Origin: Actinocatenispora comari
GTDB lineage: Bacteria > Actinomycetota > Actinomycetes > Mycobacteriales > Micromonosporaceae
Reading direction: 5' to 3'
NCBI RefSeq assembly: GCF_017312725.1
Contig: NZ_BOPO01000004.1
Location: forward strand, 19,551 to 83,550
DNA length: 64,000 bases
Each line of letters begins with the position of its first letter. Position 1 is the first letter of the stretch. This document shows, piece after piece, positions 43,225-52,245 of the stretch. Below the pieces are notes generated by a model. The model searched no databases and had not been told where the DNA came from. It worked only from the letters and a program-made list of their open reading frames with translations. The position numbers and the translations under genes are program-made.

Positions 43225-44193
43225 ATGCACAGGAAGTTTCTGGCGATGGCCGCGGTCGCGACCGTCGCCGGTGGCCTGCTCGCCGCGGGCTCCGCGAACG
43301 CCGCACCGACCCCACAGGACAACACGGTTCGGACCGTCGACAAGCAGCTGTTCATCCCCGGCAACACGATGAACGGTGACTTCTCGACCGCGACGTTGAG
43401 CCGGCGCGGGGTCACGCTGGCGGTCTCGGCGCCGGGCGACCAGGCGGGGTACCTGCGGCCGCTGGCCGCGAGGACGCCGCTGGCCAACGTGGCGTCGTTC
43501 GGGTACACCACCATCCAGTTGGCGGCCCGGCCGGCGAACGCGGCGCTGCTGCCGACGCTGCAGCTCGGGGTGTACGACACCGCGGGCGACTGGGACGGCA
43601 CCCTGGTGTACGACCCGGCGCAGGGCGGCAGCACCGTCGACGGCACCCGGTTCGACACGTCGCAGACCAGCGGTGGCTGGTGGTGGACGAAGAACCCGGA
43701 CGCCACGCACAAGGTCTCCGACCGGCGCAGTCTGGCCGACTGGGGATCCGCCGACCTGAAGGGCTTCACCGTCGGCTACTACGGTGTCGAGCTCGGCACG
43801 TTCCCGGCGCCGCAGGCGGTGAAGGCGTCGGTCGACGACGTCCACATCGTCACCGACGCCCAGGACGTCACCGACCACTTCACCTCGCAGGCGGCGCCGC
43901 CGGCGTTCCAGCCGAGCGTGCTCGCGCCGGCGAACCTGTGCCGGGTGTCGTCGTCCGCCTCGCCCAACGCGTGGCAGGTGACCAACGTGTCGGGCGGCCG
44001 GGACCGGACGTTCCACGCCGGCGTCACCTACGACGGCAGGACGACCTGGTTCGGGTACCCGCACACGGTCAAGGCCGGGCAGTCGACGGCCATCGTCTCG
44101 CCGTACGGCGGCAAGCTGACGATCCAGTGGGACGACGGCGCGGGCAACAAGAAGCTCGCGTACGCCACCAGCAACCACACGATCGTCTGCTGA
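43225..44193 (+). CDS. Secreted protein of unknown function
   Basis: 322 residues. MHRKFLAMAAVATVAGGLLAAGSANA is a clean signal peptide. The mature part has beta-rich stretches (FGYTTIQLAARPAN, FTVGYYGVELGTF), a middle domain that may be a lectin- or LamG-like sandwich, and a C-terminal module with a Cys pair (NLCRVSS ... HTIVC). No catalytic motif is visible. AAGGG precedes the ATG at 43225; an ATG at 43216 is a weaker choice. A strong terminator follows. Confidence 0.75.
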   Translation: MHRKFLAMAAVATVAGGLLAAGSANAAPTPQDNTVRTVDKQLFIPGNTMNGDFSTATLSRRGVTLAVSAPGDQAGYLRPLAARTPLANVASFGYTTIQLAARPANAALLPTLQLGVYDTAGDWDGTLVYDPAQGGSTVDGTRFDTSQTSGGWWWTKNPDATHKVSDRRSLADWGSADLKGFTVGYYGVELGTFPAPQAVKASVDDVHIVTDAQDVTDHFTSQAAPPAFQPSVLAPANLCRVSSSASPNAWQVTNVSGGRDRTFHAGVTYDGRTTWFGYPHTVKAGQSTAIVSPYGGKLTIQWDDGAGNKKLAYATSNHTIVC

Positions 44194-44209
44194 TCGGCTG
44201 GTGACGGCG

Positions 44210-44244
44210 CCGGGCCGGCACGGACGACTCCCGTGCCGGCCCGG
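44210..44244. terminator. Strong bidirectional terminator
   Basis: CCGGGCCGGCACGG and CCGTGCCGGCCCGG form a perfect 14-base stem with loop ACGACTC, between the convergent secreted-protein and S53 peptidase genes. Confidence 0.85.
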
Positions 44245-44269
44245 ACTCGTCGGCCGATCGAACGGACCC

Positions 44270-47200
44270 TCACTTCCTGCTGAGCGTGACGTCCACCGGC
44301 GGTACGGTGTACGGGGTGTCGGTGACGAATGCCAGCCGGGCGGAGTAGGTCCCGCGCGACGAGGTGGCCGACGTGTCGACCACCACCTGTACCGTCACCG
44401 TCCGGCCGGCCGGGATGGTCACCTCGCTGTGATCGGTCGACAGCCAACCGACGTCGGAGCCGGTGACGCAGTCACCCTGCCCCGGCAGGCGCTCGGCGTA
44501 GGGCACCGGCGTGAACGAGCCGATCGAGCCACCGACCGCGGTCAGGCCGCATGCCGCGCCGCCGCGGAACACCGCGTACCGCGCGTTCGGCAGCGCAGAC
44601 CAGGCGCCGGTCTCGGGATCGAACTCGATCGCCTGGTTGGTGCTGGTGTAGGAGGCACCGGTGTTGCGGTCGTAGGTGGCGATGCCACCGACCAGTTGCA
44701 GCTTTCCACCCGACCCGGCGTAGGACGCACCCCAGACGCCATAGGGCATGCTGGCGATCTGCGTCCAGGCATCGGATCCGGCATCGTACCGGTAGGCCGT
44801 CGACGCGATCTCCTCCGAGAACGGCGCGGGATCGCGCCCACCCGCACACACCAGACCCTCGCCCGAGGCCGCACACGCGAGCAGTACCTCGTCCTCCGGA
44901 TAGCTCGCCGATCGCGACCACGTGGCGGTGTGCGGGTCGTAGGCGTAGACCGACGACGCGCTGTCGCAGGTCACCGTGGTGCAGCCGGCGACCACGTAGA
45001 GCCGCCCACCTGACACCGAACCAGCCGCAGCGGTACTGGGCGTCGGCATGTCCGGCGCTGTCGACCAGTGGTCGGTGGCCGGGTCGTACACGAAGGTGCT
45101 CGCGGACGGGTTGCCCTGCCCGTCCCAGCCGCCGGCGACGTACAGCTTGCCGTTGACGAACCCGCCGACGGCGTTCTCCCGGGCCGCCGGCAGCGGCGCG
45201 ATGGCCTGCCACTTCCCGACCGCGGAGTCGTAGGCATAGGCGTTGCGCGTGATACCCGAGTCGTCGAGCCCGCCCACCGAGTAGACGATCCCGTCCTCGG
45301 TCGCGACCACGCTGTCCTGGATCGGCCTCGGCACGGTGGGCAGGTCGTCCCAGGCGGGGTCGACCGCCGCCTCCCGCGGGGGAAGATCATGGCCACCGAC
45401 GTGACCGGACGGACCGAACGCGAACGGATTCGCGTCGACCTTGACGCGCTTCGTCGGCGCTCCCGGCGACGCTGCCCGGCGTTTCCCGTCGGGCGACGTG
45501 AAGCCGCGGTCCTGCTCGACGATGCGCACCGTGGCGGGCGCCCGACCGGTGTTGCGCAGCCGCAGGGTACGGGTGTTGCCACGGTGCCCGCCACGATCGG
45601 CGGACGCGGTGACGTCGATGGCGCCGGGCGTGGCTTGCACCTGACCGGCACGCAACCGCCAGTCCTGCCGCACGACGCGATGGGCGGCCGTGCGGACCGT
45701 CGCGGCGCTGTCGACGTAGTTCCGGCCGGCAGCGGTGATCCGCGTCGTGCCGGTGCCCGGCACGTACAACCAGTAGAAACCGTCGTCCACCGCCGCGTCG
45801 CCCACCGTCGGCTGGGTCACGGTGGCGACACCGCCCGGTACCGCCACCTCGGCGCCGGTCAGCGGCGCTCCGGTGTTGTCGTCGCGCACCGTCCCGACGA
45901 CGAGTCCGCCCTCGGCCGCACCGCAGGATCGCGAGCCGGCGAAGACGTCGTCCAGCTCCCAGTAGTTGTCGAAGGATCCGACGAACCGGAAGCGGAACCG
46001 GACGTCGGGCTTCCCGGCGGCCTGCGGTACGGGGACGCGCACCTGGCCCTGCACCATGGTGTCCGGGGCATGCCAGACGTTCGTCCAGGTGGAACCGCCG
46101 TCCAGGCTCAGGTCGACGTCACCGTCCTGGTTGCCGAATCCGTAGTCGTAGTAGTAGGTGTCGAAGCCGATCTCGGGGCTGGCCTGATCGGAGAAGTCGA
46201 GCGCCGGCGACACCAGGCTGGTGTCGTGCGCGGTGGGGTTGACCCAGTTGTCGACGATGGCGAACCGACCGCCGCCGCCGGTGCGGTTGCCCTTGCCCCC
46301 TGGATCGTCGAAGACCCAGGTCTTCCCGGTCCCGGCGGCGTCGGTCACCTGCCAGCCGTCCGCGGCCCCCGACCAGTCCTCGAAGTCGGCGGCGACCCCG
46401 TCGTAGGTGTACGCGTAGCCCGGCGCCGTGCAGGTGGTGGCGTCGACCGCCAGCCCGATGTCGTGGGTGACCCGGCCGTGCCCGGTACGCAGGTCGACCG
46501 TCGTCCGCCGGGTCTGGTAGCCCGGCATGTCGACCGGCTCGACGCCGAGCGAGTACCGCGAGCCGACCGGCAGCTCGACGCTGTACCGGCCGGTGACCGG
46601 ATCGGTGTAGACCGCACCGTTCGGGTCACCGTCGATGGTGATCTTCGCGTAGATCGGCCATCGCTGACCGGACGCGTCTCGTACCACTCCGCTGACCTGC
46701 CGGCTCGCGAGCCGGTCGAGGGCGAATCCGCGCGTGACGGTCTTCCCCGCGGCCACGGACAGCTTGTCGACCGCCGCCGAGCCGTACCCGAACTCCGAGA
46801 CCGTCAGCTGGTAGGTGCCCGCGGCGACCGGTACGTGGTACCGGCCGTGCGCGTCGCTGATGCCATGGAAGCGGTACCCGCTCGAGTCCGTCAGGGTCAC
46901 CCGCGCGCCGGCGAGCGGTTGGCGACCGGCGGTGACGGTGCCGGCGACCGCGGCCGCGGGCCCCAGCGTGAGTGCCGACAGGCCGTTGGGCGTGCCGACC
47001 CCGGTGGGACCGTCCCAGCCAACCCCGGCGGTGCACTCGATGTCGCCGCAGTTCTGGTTGGCGCCCTTGGTCACGTCGAACAGTGACGCGCCCGCGCGGT
47101 ACACGTAGCTGGCCGGGTAGGTGCCGGGGATCGCCGGGCCGGCGAGCGCGTACATCGCTGCGACGAGCGGCGAGGACAGCGAGGTACCGCCGTACTGCGA

Positions 47201-48247
47201 CCAGCCATCCTGCCCCAGCGTGTTGTAGACCGCGAGACCGGTCGCGCTGTCCGCGTCGGCCGCGACGTCCGCGGTCGCGCGCTTGCCCGCGCATCCGGTC
47301 ACGTCGGGCTGCTGGAAGTCCGGCGCCGCTTCGTAGCGTGAGCATCCGCTGCCGCCACCGGCCCAGGCGGTCTCCGTCCAGCCGCGTGCGGTGGACGGAT
47401 CCCGGGTGAGGGTCGTGCCGCCCACGGCGACGACATCGGGAGAGGTGGCCGGGTAGCTCTGCACACCCCCGGTGTCGCCCGTCGACACCGTCACGGCGAT
47501 GCCGGGGTGGTCGTAGTACTGGTCGTAGTAGGCGGCCTCGTACGGGATCTCGCCGTCGACGCCGTACGAGTTCGAGATCGCCGCCGGGTGCCGGGCCGCC
47601 GCCGTGTCGACCGCCTGCCCGAGATTGGGGAAGCCGTTGTCGTCGGCCTGCACGAGCAGGATGTCGCAGGAGGGGCAGGCCGCGGAGACCGCATCCAGGT
47701 CGAGGGCCGTCTCGATCGACCAGCCCGGGTCTTCGACCTTCGGATAGTCGCCGCCGCCGCGCTGGTCCAGCTTGGTGAAGCAGCCGTTCTCCGTCGTGCA
47801 CGGCGGGAGCCCGTAGTGGGCGCGGAAGACGGCCAGATCCGACTCGGCAGCGCTGTAGCCGAACGCGTCCACTACCGCGACGGTGCCGCCCTGACCGGTG
47901 TCGGTCAGACCGTAGGCACTCTGAATGTCCGCCGGACCGAGGGCACCCGGTACGGGCTCGTCGGTCTGCTCGACGAGCTTGCCGTCGGAGGTGGCCAGAC
48001 CCGCCGCGAAGCATCGGGCGAACGGCGTGTCGTCGCTCGGATCGGGGTCGGTGTCGGCGGCACAACCCGCCGCCACCGAGTGCTTGCTCCACGTCGGTTG
48101 TCCGGAGGCGGGAGCGGGGGGCGCCGCCGGCCGCGCCGAAGCCGGCGAGCCCGGAAGGATCGCGGCGACCAGGACGATGGCCAGAGCCGTGGAGTATCTG
48201 GCGATGCGGCGAGCCAGGACGTCTCGCCGTCTTCGGGGATCTTGCAT
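44270..48247 (-). CDS. Secreted S53 (sedolisin) peptidase with carboxypeptidase-regulatory and kelch domains
   Basis: 1325 residues. Signal peptide, then an S53 domain (about 100-405) with Glu179/Asp183 (SIETALDLDAV), Asp258 (STGDTGG) and Ser356 (YGGTSLSSP). The large S53 propeptide is missing or very short. Two CarboxypepD-regulatory modules (about 420-570), a MAM/immune-inhibitor-like region (about 580-740), a third regulatory module and a kelch propeller (about 900-1240, blades such as NAYAYDSAVGKWQAIAPLPA) follow. It is exported and probably binds a surface or polymer through the propeller. The regulator at 48398 is divergent. Confidence 0.88.
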   Translation of the reverse strand: MQDPRRRRDVLARRIARYSTALAIVLVAAILPGSPASARPAAPPAPASGQPTWSKHSVAAGCAADTDPDPSDDTPFARCFAAGLATSDGKLVEQTDEPVPGALGPADIQSAYGLTDTGQGGTVAVVDAFGYSAAESDLAVFRAHYGLPPCTTENGCFTKLDQRGGGDYPKVEDPGWSIETALDLDAVSAACPSCDILLVQADDNGFPNLGQAVDTAAARHPAAISNSYGVDGEIPYEAAYYDQYYDHPGIAVTVSTGDTGGVQSYPATSPDVVAVGGTTLTRDPSTARGWTETAWAGGGSGCSRYEAAPDFQQPDVTGCAGKRATADVAADADSATGLAVYNTLGQDGWSQYGGTSLSSPLVAAMYALAGPAIPGTYPASYVYRAGASLFDVTKGANQNCGDIECTAGVGWDGPTGVGTPNGLSALTLGPAAAVAGTVTAGRQPLAGARVTLTDSSGYRFHGISDAHGRYHVPVAAGTYQLTVSEFGYGSAAVDKLSVAAGKTVTRGFALDRLASRQVSGVVRDASGQRWPIYAKITIDGDPNGAVYTDPVTGRYSVELPVGSRYSLGVEPVDMPGYQTRRTTVDLRTGHGRVTHDIGLAVDATTCTAPGYAYTYDGVAADFEDWSGAADGWQVTDAAGTGKTWVFDDPGGKGNRTGGGGRFAIVDNWVNPTAHDTSLVSPALDFSDQASPEIGFDTYYYDYGFGNQDGDVDLSLDGGSTWTNVWHAPDTMVQGQVRVPVPQAAGKPDVRFRFRFVGSFDNYWELDDVFAGSRSCGAAEGGLVVGTVRDDNTGAPLTGAEVAVPGGVATVTQPTVGDAAVDDGFYWLYVPGTGTTRITAAGRNYVDSAATVRTAAHRVVRQDWRLRAGQVQATPGAIDVTASADRGGHRGNTRTLRLRNTGRAPATVRIVEQDRGFTSPDGKRRAASPGAPTKRVKVDANPFAFGPSGHVGGHDLPPREAAVDPAWDDLPTVPRPIQDSVVATEDGIVYSVGGLDDSGITRNAYAYDSAVGKWQAIAPLPAARENAVGGFVNGKLYVAGGWDGQGNPSASTFVYDPATDHWSTAPDMPTPSTAAAGSVSGGRLYVVAGCTTVTCDSASSVYAYDPHTATWSRSASYPEDEVLLACAASGEGLVCAGGRDPAPFSEEIASTAYRYDAGSDAWTQIASMPYGVWGASYAGSGGKLQLVGGIATYDRNTGASYTSTNQAIEFDPETGAWSALPNARYAVFRGGAACGLTAVGGSIGSFTPVPYAERLPGQGDCVTGSDVGWLSTDHSEVTIPAGRTVTVQVVVDTSATSSRGTYSARLAFVTDTPYTVPPVDVTLSRK

Positions 48248-48287
48248 CTGGAGGGGCTCCGATCGAGTCAACCGGTCTGTCTCATAC

Positions 48288-48321
48288 CTGACAGCGTTGG
48301 CAGATTGCAGGATCCTGTCAG
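48288..48321. promoter_or_regulatory. Inverted repeat between S53 peptidase and regulator genes
   Basis: CTGACAG (48288-48294) and CTGTCAG (48315-48321) are exact inverted copies 27 bases apart centre to centre, in the 150 bases between divergent genes. Confidence 0.5.
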
Positions 48322-48397
48322 ACGGTAGAGTGCGGCGACAACCGCTTCGGGGTGCGAGTTCCTGCCACCTGTCCGGTTCCTGACGAGGGGGTACGCG

Positions 48398-49363
48398 ATG
48401 TGGGACGCCGTCGGCGTGTCCGGCACCGAGGCCACCGCCTACGAAGCGCTCGTCCATCGTGGACAGGCCGACGCGGAGACGCTGGCCGGGGCCGTCGGGG
48501 TGTCGAAGGGGCAGGTCACCCGGGTCCTTCGACGCCTGGTCCAGCGCGGTCTCGCCACCCGGCTGCCGGGTGCACCGGCCCGGTACGTGGCGGTCCCCCC
48601 GGATCTCGCGGCAGGGTCGCTCATCGCCGAGCGGGAGCGGGAACTGTCGCGGCTGCGCACGCATGCCGACCAGCTCGCTGCCGAGCATGCCCGGCAACGG
48701 CCCCAGGAACACGACCCTGCCTCCCTCGTCGAGATCATCGACGGCGCCAGCAACGTGCAGAGCGCCTTCGTCCGGCTCCAGCGCACGGCGCGACACGAGA
48801 TCCGGACGTTCGACCGGCCGCCGTACCTGGAAGATCCGATCGCCGGCAACGAGGAGCAGTACATCCAGTCGGAGCGGCGGAAGCTCGTCTACCGGGTCGT
48901 GTACCACTCCAGCGCGCTGGAGATCCCCGGCCGCCTCGAGGACGTCCGGCGGCGCGTCCAGCACGGCGAGCGAGCGCGCGTTTCGCGCCACGTACCGATG
49001 AAGATGGCGTTGTGCGACGACCAGCTCGCACTCATCCCGGTGACGACCGGCAGCAGTGCGGCCGAAGCCGCGTACCTCGTGCATCCCTCCTCGATGCTCG
49101 ATGCGTTCAGCGAGCTGTTCGAGGCGCTCTGGCACCGGGCGGTCCGGCTCAACGACCGGGACCGGGCGGTCGAATCCGACCGCCCGATCGACGACCGGTT
49201 GCTGGGCCTGCTCTCCGGCGGCGCCACCGACGAGACCATCGCGCGGGCCCTCGGCTGGAGTCCCCGTACCGTGCATCGCCACGTTCACCGGATGATGGCG
49301 GAGGTGGGCGCGGAAACCCGGTTCCAGGCCGGCATGGAGGTGGTCCGGCGGGGCTGGGCCTGA
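48398..49363 (+). CDS. TrmB-like / LuxR-type transcriptional regulator
   Basis: 321 residues. N-terminal TrmB-like winged helix (GVSGTEATAYEALVHRGQ, VSKGQVTRVLRRLVQRGL), a central domain with EIRTFDRPPYL and VYHSSALE typical of PLD-like sensor regions, and a C-terminal LuxR helix-turn-helix (LLGLLSGGATDETIARALG, SPRTVHRHVHRMM). This architecture is widespread in actinomycetes next to exported peptidases. GAGGGGG precedes the ATG. It probably activates the divergent S53 peptidase gene through the inverted repeat. Confidence 0.9.
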   Translation: MWDAVGVSGTEATAYEALVHRGQADAETLAGAVGVSKGQVTRVLRRLVQRGLATRLPGAPARYVAVPPDLAAGSLIAERERELSRLRTHADQLAAEHARQRPQEHDPASLVEIIDGASNVQSAFVRLQRTARHEIRTFDRPPYLEDPIAGNEEQYIQSERRKLVYRVVYHSSALEIPGRLEDVRRRVQHGERARVSRHVPMKMALCDDQLALIPVTTGSSAAEAAYLVHPSSMLDAFSELFEALWHRAVRLNDRDRAVESDRPIDDRLLGLLSGGATDETIARALGWSPRTVHRHVHRMMAEVGAETRFQAGMEVVRRGWA

Positions 49364-49544
49364 GGTCCGGTCCCGGCTCGACGCCGACCGCGAACCGCTC
49401 CGGATCGTTCCCCGGGCACCGGAGCGCGCGCCGCGACCCACCGGCGGCGACCGGGATGCCCGTTCGACGGGCCGAAACTCGGCGGTACGGCGGGGCGGGG
49501 TGTGGCACGCTGGCGGCTTCTCGACGAGTCGGAGGAGACCGGGC

Positions 49545-51356
49545 ATGACCGGGGTGGCGTCGCTCGCGCGACAGGTGGAACAGGCAGTCGGTACCGCGAT
49601 CGGTGCGGTGCTGCCGGCACGACGCGACGCCGACCCGCTGATCCGACGCTCCGACCGGCCCGGCGTGGACGTCCAGTCGAACGTGGCGCTGTCGCTCGCC
49701 GGCGCGGCGGGCCGGCCACCGGCGCAGCTCGCCGGCCAGCTCGCCGACCAGCTGACCGCGGCGCCCGGCGCGGGGCCGGCTGCGGGAACGGGCCCGGCGA
49801 CCGCGCTGCCGGCGGCCGTTTCCGTTGCCGGGCCCGGGTTTCTCAACGTGACGTTCACCGATGCCGCACTGTGGGGTCAGGTGGCCGCCCGGCTGGCCGA
49901 CGACCGGCTCGGTGTGGACACCCCGCAGGCCGGGGTGCGCACCGTCGTGGACTACTCCTCGGTCAACGTGGCGAAGCAGCTGCACGTCGGGCACCTGCGG
50001 TCCACCGTGATCGGCGACGCGCTGGTCCGGGTGCTCGGGTTCCTCGGCGCCGAGGTGATCCGGGAGAACCACCTGGGCGACTGGGGCACCCAGTTCGGGA
50101 TGCTGATCCAGTACCTGGTCGAGCATCCCGAGGCGCGCTGGCAACACGACCGGCTGGCCGCGGGCACCACCGCGGTCGCCGCACTGGACGAGCTGTACCG
50201 GGCGGCCCGGGCCGCGTTCGACGCCGATCCGGCGTTCGCGGGCCGGGCCCGCAAGCGGGTGGTGGCGCTGCAGTCCGGCGACCCGGACACGCTGGCGGCC
50301 TGGCGGGAGATCGTCGCCGAGTCGCAGCACGCCTTCCAGCAGGTGTACGACCGGCTCGGCGTGCTGCTCACCGAGGCGGACGCGGCCGGCGAGTCGCGTT
50401 ACAACGACGCGCTGCCGGGCGTGGTCGACGAGCTGGTACGGCAGGGCATCGCGGTGCCCTCCGCCGGTGCGCTGTGCGTGTTCGACCCGGCGTTCACCGG
50501 CCGCGACGGCGCGCCCGTCCCGCTGATCGTACGCAAGAGCGATGGTGGTTTCGGTTACGCCGCAACGGATCTGGCCACCGTACGGGACCGGGTCGGGCGC
50601 GAGCGCGCGGACCGGATGCTGTACGTGGTGGACGCCCGGCAGGCGCTGCACTTCCGGCAGGTGTTCGCCGCAGCCCGCCGGGCCGGCTGGCTGCCCGGCA
50701 CCGTCGACGTCGAGCACGTCGCGTTCGGGGCGGTGCTCGGCGCCGACGGCCGGCCGTACCGGACCCGGGACGGCGGCACCGCGCTGCTGTCCGACCTGCT
50801 CGACGCGGCGGTGACCAGCGCCCGGCGGGTGGTGCGGGACAAGAACCCGACGATGCCGGACGCCGACGCCGACCGGATCGCGGAGCTGTGCGGGATCGCC
50901 GCGGTCAAGTACGCCGACCTGGCCACCTCGCGGCAGCAGGACTACCGGTTCGACCCGGACCGGATGGTGGCGTTCACCGGCAACACCGGCGTCTACCTGC
51001 TGTACGCGCACACCCGCGTCGCCGCGATCCTGCGCCGCGCCGAGCCGGCCACCGGCGACGGCGACGCTCCGCCCGACCCCGCGGTACCGGTGGCGCCGGC
51101 GGAGCGCGCGCTGATCCTGGCGCTCGACGGGTTCGGCGCGGTGGTGACCGAGGTGGGCGAGTCGCTGGAGCCGCACCGGCTGTGCGGCTACCTGTACGAG
51201 CTGGCCCGCGCGTTCACCGCCTTCTACGAGAGCTGCCCGGTGCTCGGGGCCGCGGAGCCGGTGCGCAGCAACCGGCTGGCGCTGTGCCGGCTCACCCGGC
51301 GCACCCTCGCGCAGGGGTTGACGCTGCTCGGCCTGCCCGCCCCGGACCGGCTGTAG
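49545..51356 (+). CDS. argS: Arginyl-tRNA synthetase
   Basis: 603 residues. It charges tRNA-Arg with arginine using ATP. The class I signature HVGH is at 147-150 (QLHVGHLRSTVIGD); the second signature region reads RTRDGGTALL; the DALR anticodon-binding domain occupies the C-terminal 130 residues (TGNTGVYLLYAHTRVAAIL begins it). The N-terminal additional domain is present. GGAGGAG precedes the ATG. It is a single gene with no link to the hydroxyproline operon downstream. Confidence 0.96.
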   Translation: MTGVASLARQVEQAVGTAIGAVLPARRDADPLIRRSDRPGVDVQSNVALSLAGAAGRPPAQLAGQLADQLTAAPGAGPAAGTGPATALPAAVSVAGPGFLNVTFTDAALWGQVAARLADDRLGVDTPQAGVRTVVDYSSVNVAKQLHVGHLRSTVIGDALVRVLGFLGAEVIRENHLGDWGTQFGMLIQYLVEHPEARWQHDRLAAGTTAVAALDELYRAARAAFDADPAFAGRARKRVVALQSGDPDTLAAWREIVAESQHAFQQVYDRLGVLLTEADAAGESRYNDALPGVVDELVRQGIAVPSAGALCVFDPAFTGRDGAPVPLIVRKSDGGFGYAATDLATVRDRVGRERADRMLYVVDARQALHFRQVFAAARRAGWLPGTVDVEHVAFGAVLGADGRPYRTRDGGTALLSDLLDAAVTSARRVVRDKNPTMPDADADRIAELCGIAAVKYADLATSRQQDYRFDPDRMVAFTGNTGVYLLYAHTRVAAILRRAEPATGDGDAPPDPAVPVAPAERALILALDGFGAVVTEVGESLEPHRLCGYLYELARAFTAFYESCPVLGAAEPVRSNRLALCRLTRRTLAQGLTLLGLPAPDRL

Positions 51357-51477
51357 CGACCGGGCCCGTTGGTCGAGGGATCGCGGCAGCGCCGGGCGGC
51401 GGTGTGGCCGGGGCCCCTCGATCAGCGCCCGGAGCCGCCCCGGTCGACGCCGGGGCGGTGGGTGGCGGCGCGGTATC

Positions 51478-51495
51478 GTTCGGTGGAACGAACGG
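51478..51495. promoter_or_regulatory. XRE-cupin operator 1
   Basis: GTTCGGTGGAACGAACGG, with GTTC/GAAC inverted ends. It matches operator 2 at 52220 in 15 of 18 positions and lies 47 bases before the regulator start. Confidence 0.75.
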
Positions 51496-51541
51496 GGCGC
51501 GGGTCCCGTGCGTACGGTGAAGCGAACGGGAGGCGGCCACG

Positions 51542-52126
51542 GTGCACGCGTCGGACGGGTCGATCCGCGGCCAGTTGGCCGCCAACCTGCGCCGGGCCCG
51601 GTCCGGACTGGGCCTGTCGATCTCCGAACTGTCCCGGTTGTCCGGTATCGGCAAGGCGACCCTGTCGCAGCTGGAGTCCGGCGCCGGCAACCCGACCATC
51701 GAGACCGTGTTCAGCCTGTCCCGGGCGCTGCGAATGCCGATCTCGGACCTGCTCGACGCCAGTACGGCCGAGCCGACGGTGGTCCGCGGCGCCGACGTGG
51801 AGGTGCTCCGCGGCGCCGGTGTCGACCTGCGCCCGCTGTCCCGGCTGGAGACCGGGGAGAGCATCGTCGAGCTCTACGACCAGCGGGTCCGTGCCGGCCG
51901 GCGGCAGGACTCGGACGGCCATGTCGGGATCGAGCACACCAGCGTGCAGGCCGGCACGCTGCTGGTGCACCTGGCCGGCCGGACCACCCGGCTGGAGGCC
52001 GGCGACTACATCCGGTTCGACGCGACGGCGCCGCACAGCTACGAGGCGCCGGACGGTGAGGTGCGCTCGGTGCTGCTGCTGCAGTACCGGCCGGACCGCG
52101 CCGGGGCCACCATCACCCCGCACTGA
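51542..52126 (+). CDS. XRE-cupin transcriptional regulator of hydroxyproline catabolism
   Basis: 194 residues: Cro/C1-type helix-turn-helix (about 8-65; LSISELSRLSGIGKATLSQLE) followed by a cupin sensor domain (about 105-185; LEAGDYIRFDATAPHSYEA). Such PuuR-like proteins respond to amino-acid-like ligands. The same operator occurs before it and before the catabolic operon 119 bases downstream. GGGAGG precedes the GTG. Control of the adjacent operon is a strong inference from the shared sites. Confidence 0.88.
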   Translation: MHASDGSIRGQLAANLRRARSGLGLSISELSRLSGIGKATLSQLESGAGNPTIETVFSLSRALRMPISDLLDASTAEPTVVRGADVEVLRGAGVDLRPLSRLETGESIVELYDQRVRAGRRQDSDGHVGIEHTSVQAGTLLVHLAGRTTRLEAGDYIRFDATAPHSYEAPDGEVRSVLLLQYRPDRAGATITPH

Positions 52127-52182
52127 CCCGGCGCCCGGTTCGTCCGGCACTCGCCGTTCGGCGAGCGGAACGGACTCGCCCC

Positions 52183-52237
52183 GTGACAGCGACCGTGGCC
52201 CGGTTGTACTCTCGGAGTCGTTCGGTTTAATGAACGG
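52183..52237 (+). promoter_or_regulatory. Promoter and XRE-cupin operator 2 of the hydroxyproline operon
   Basis: GTGACA (52183-52188), 16 bases, TGTACT (52205-52210) form a promoter. GTTCGGTTTAATGAACGG (52220-52237) lies just downstream of the predicted start point and directly before the GGGAGG ribosome site, a position that blocks transcription when bound. Confidence 0.7.
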
Positions 52238-52245
52238 GAGGCGCC

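Noticed and set aside
48248..49858. N-terminal extension of the S53 peptidase frame to 49858
   Set aside because: The frame stays open by base composition, but it runs antisense to the regulator at 48398; a signal peptide starts naturally at 48247.
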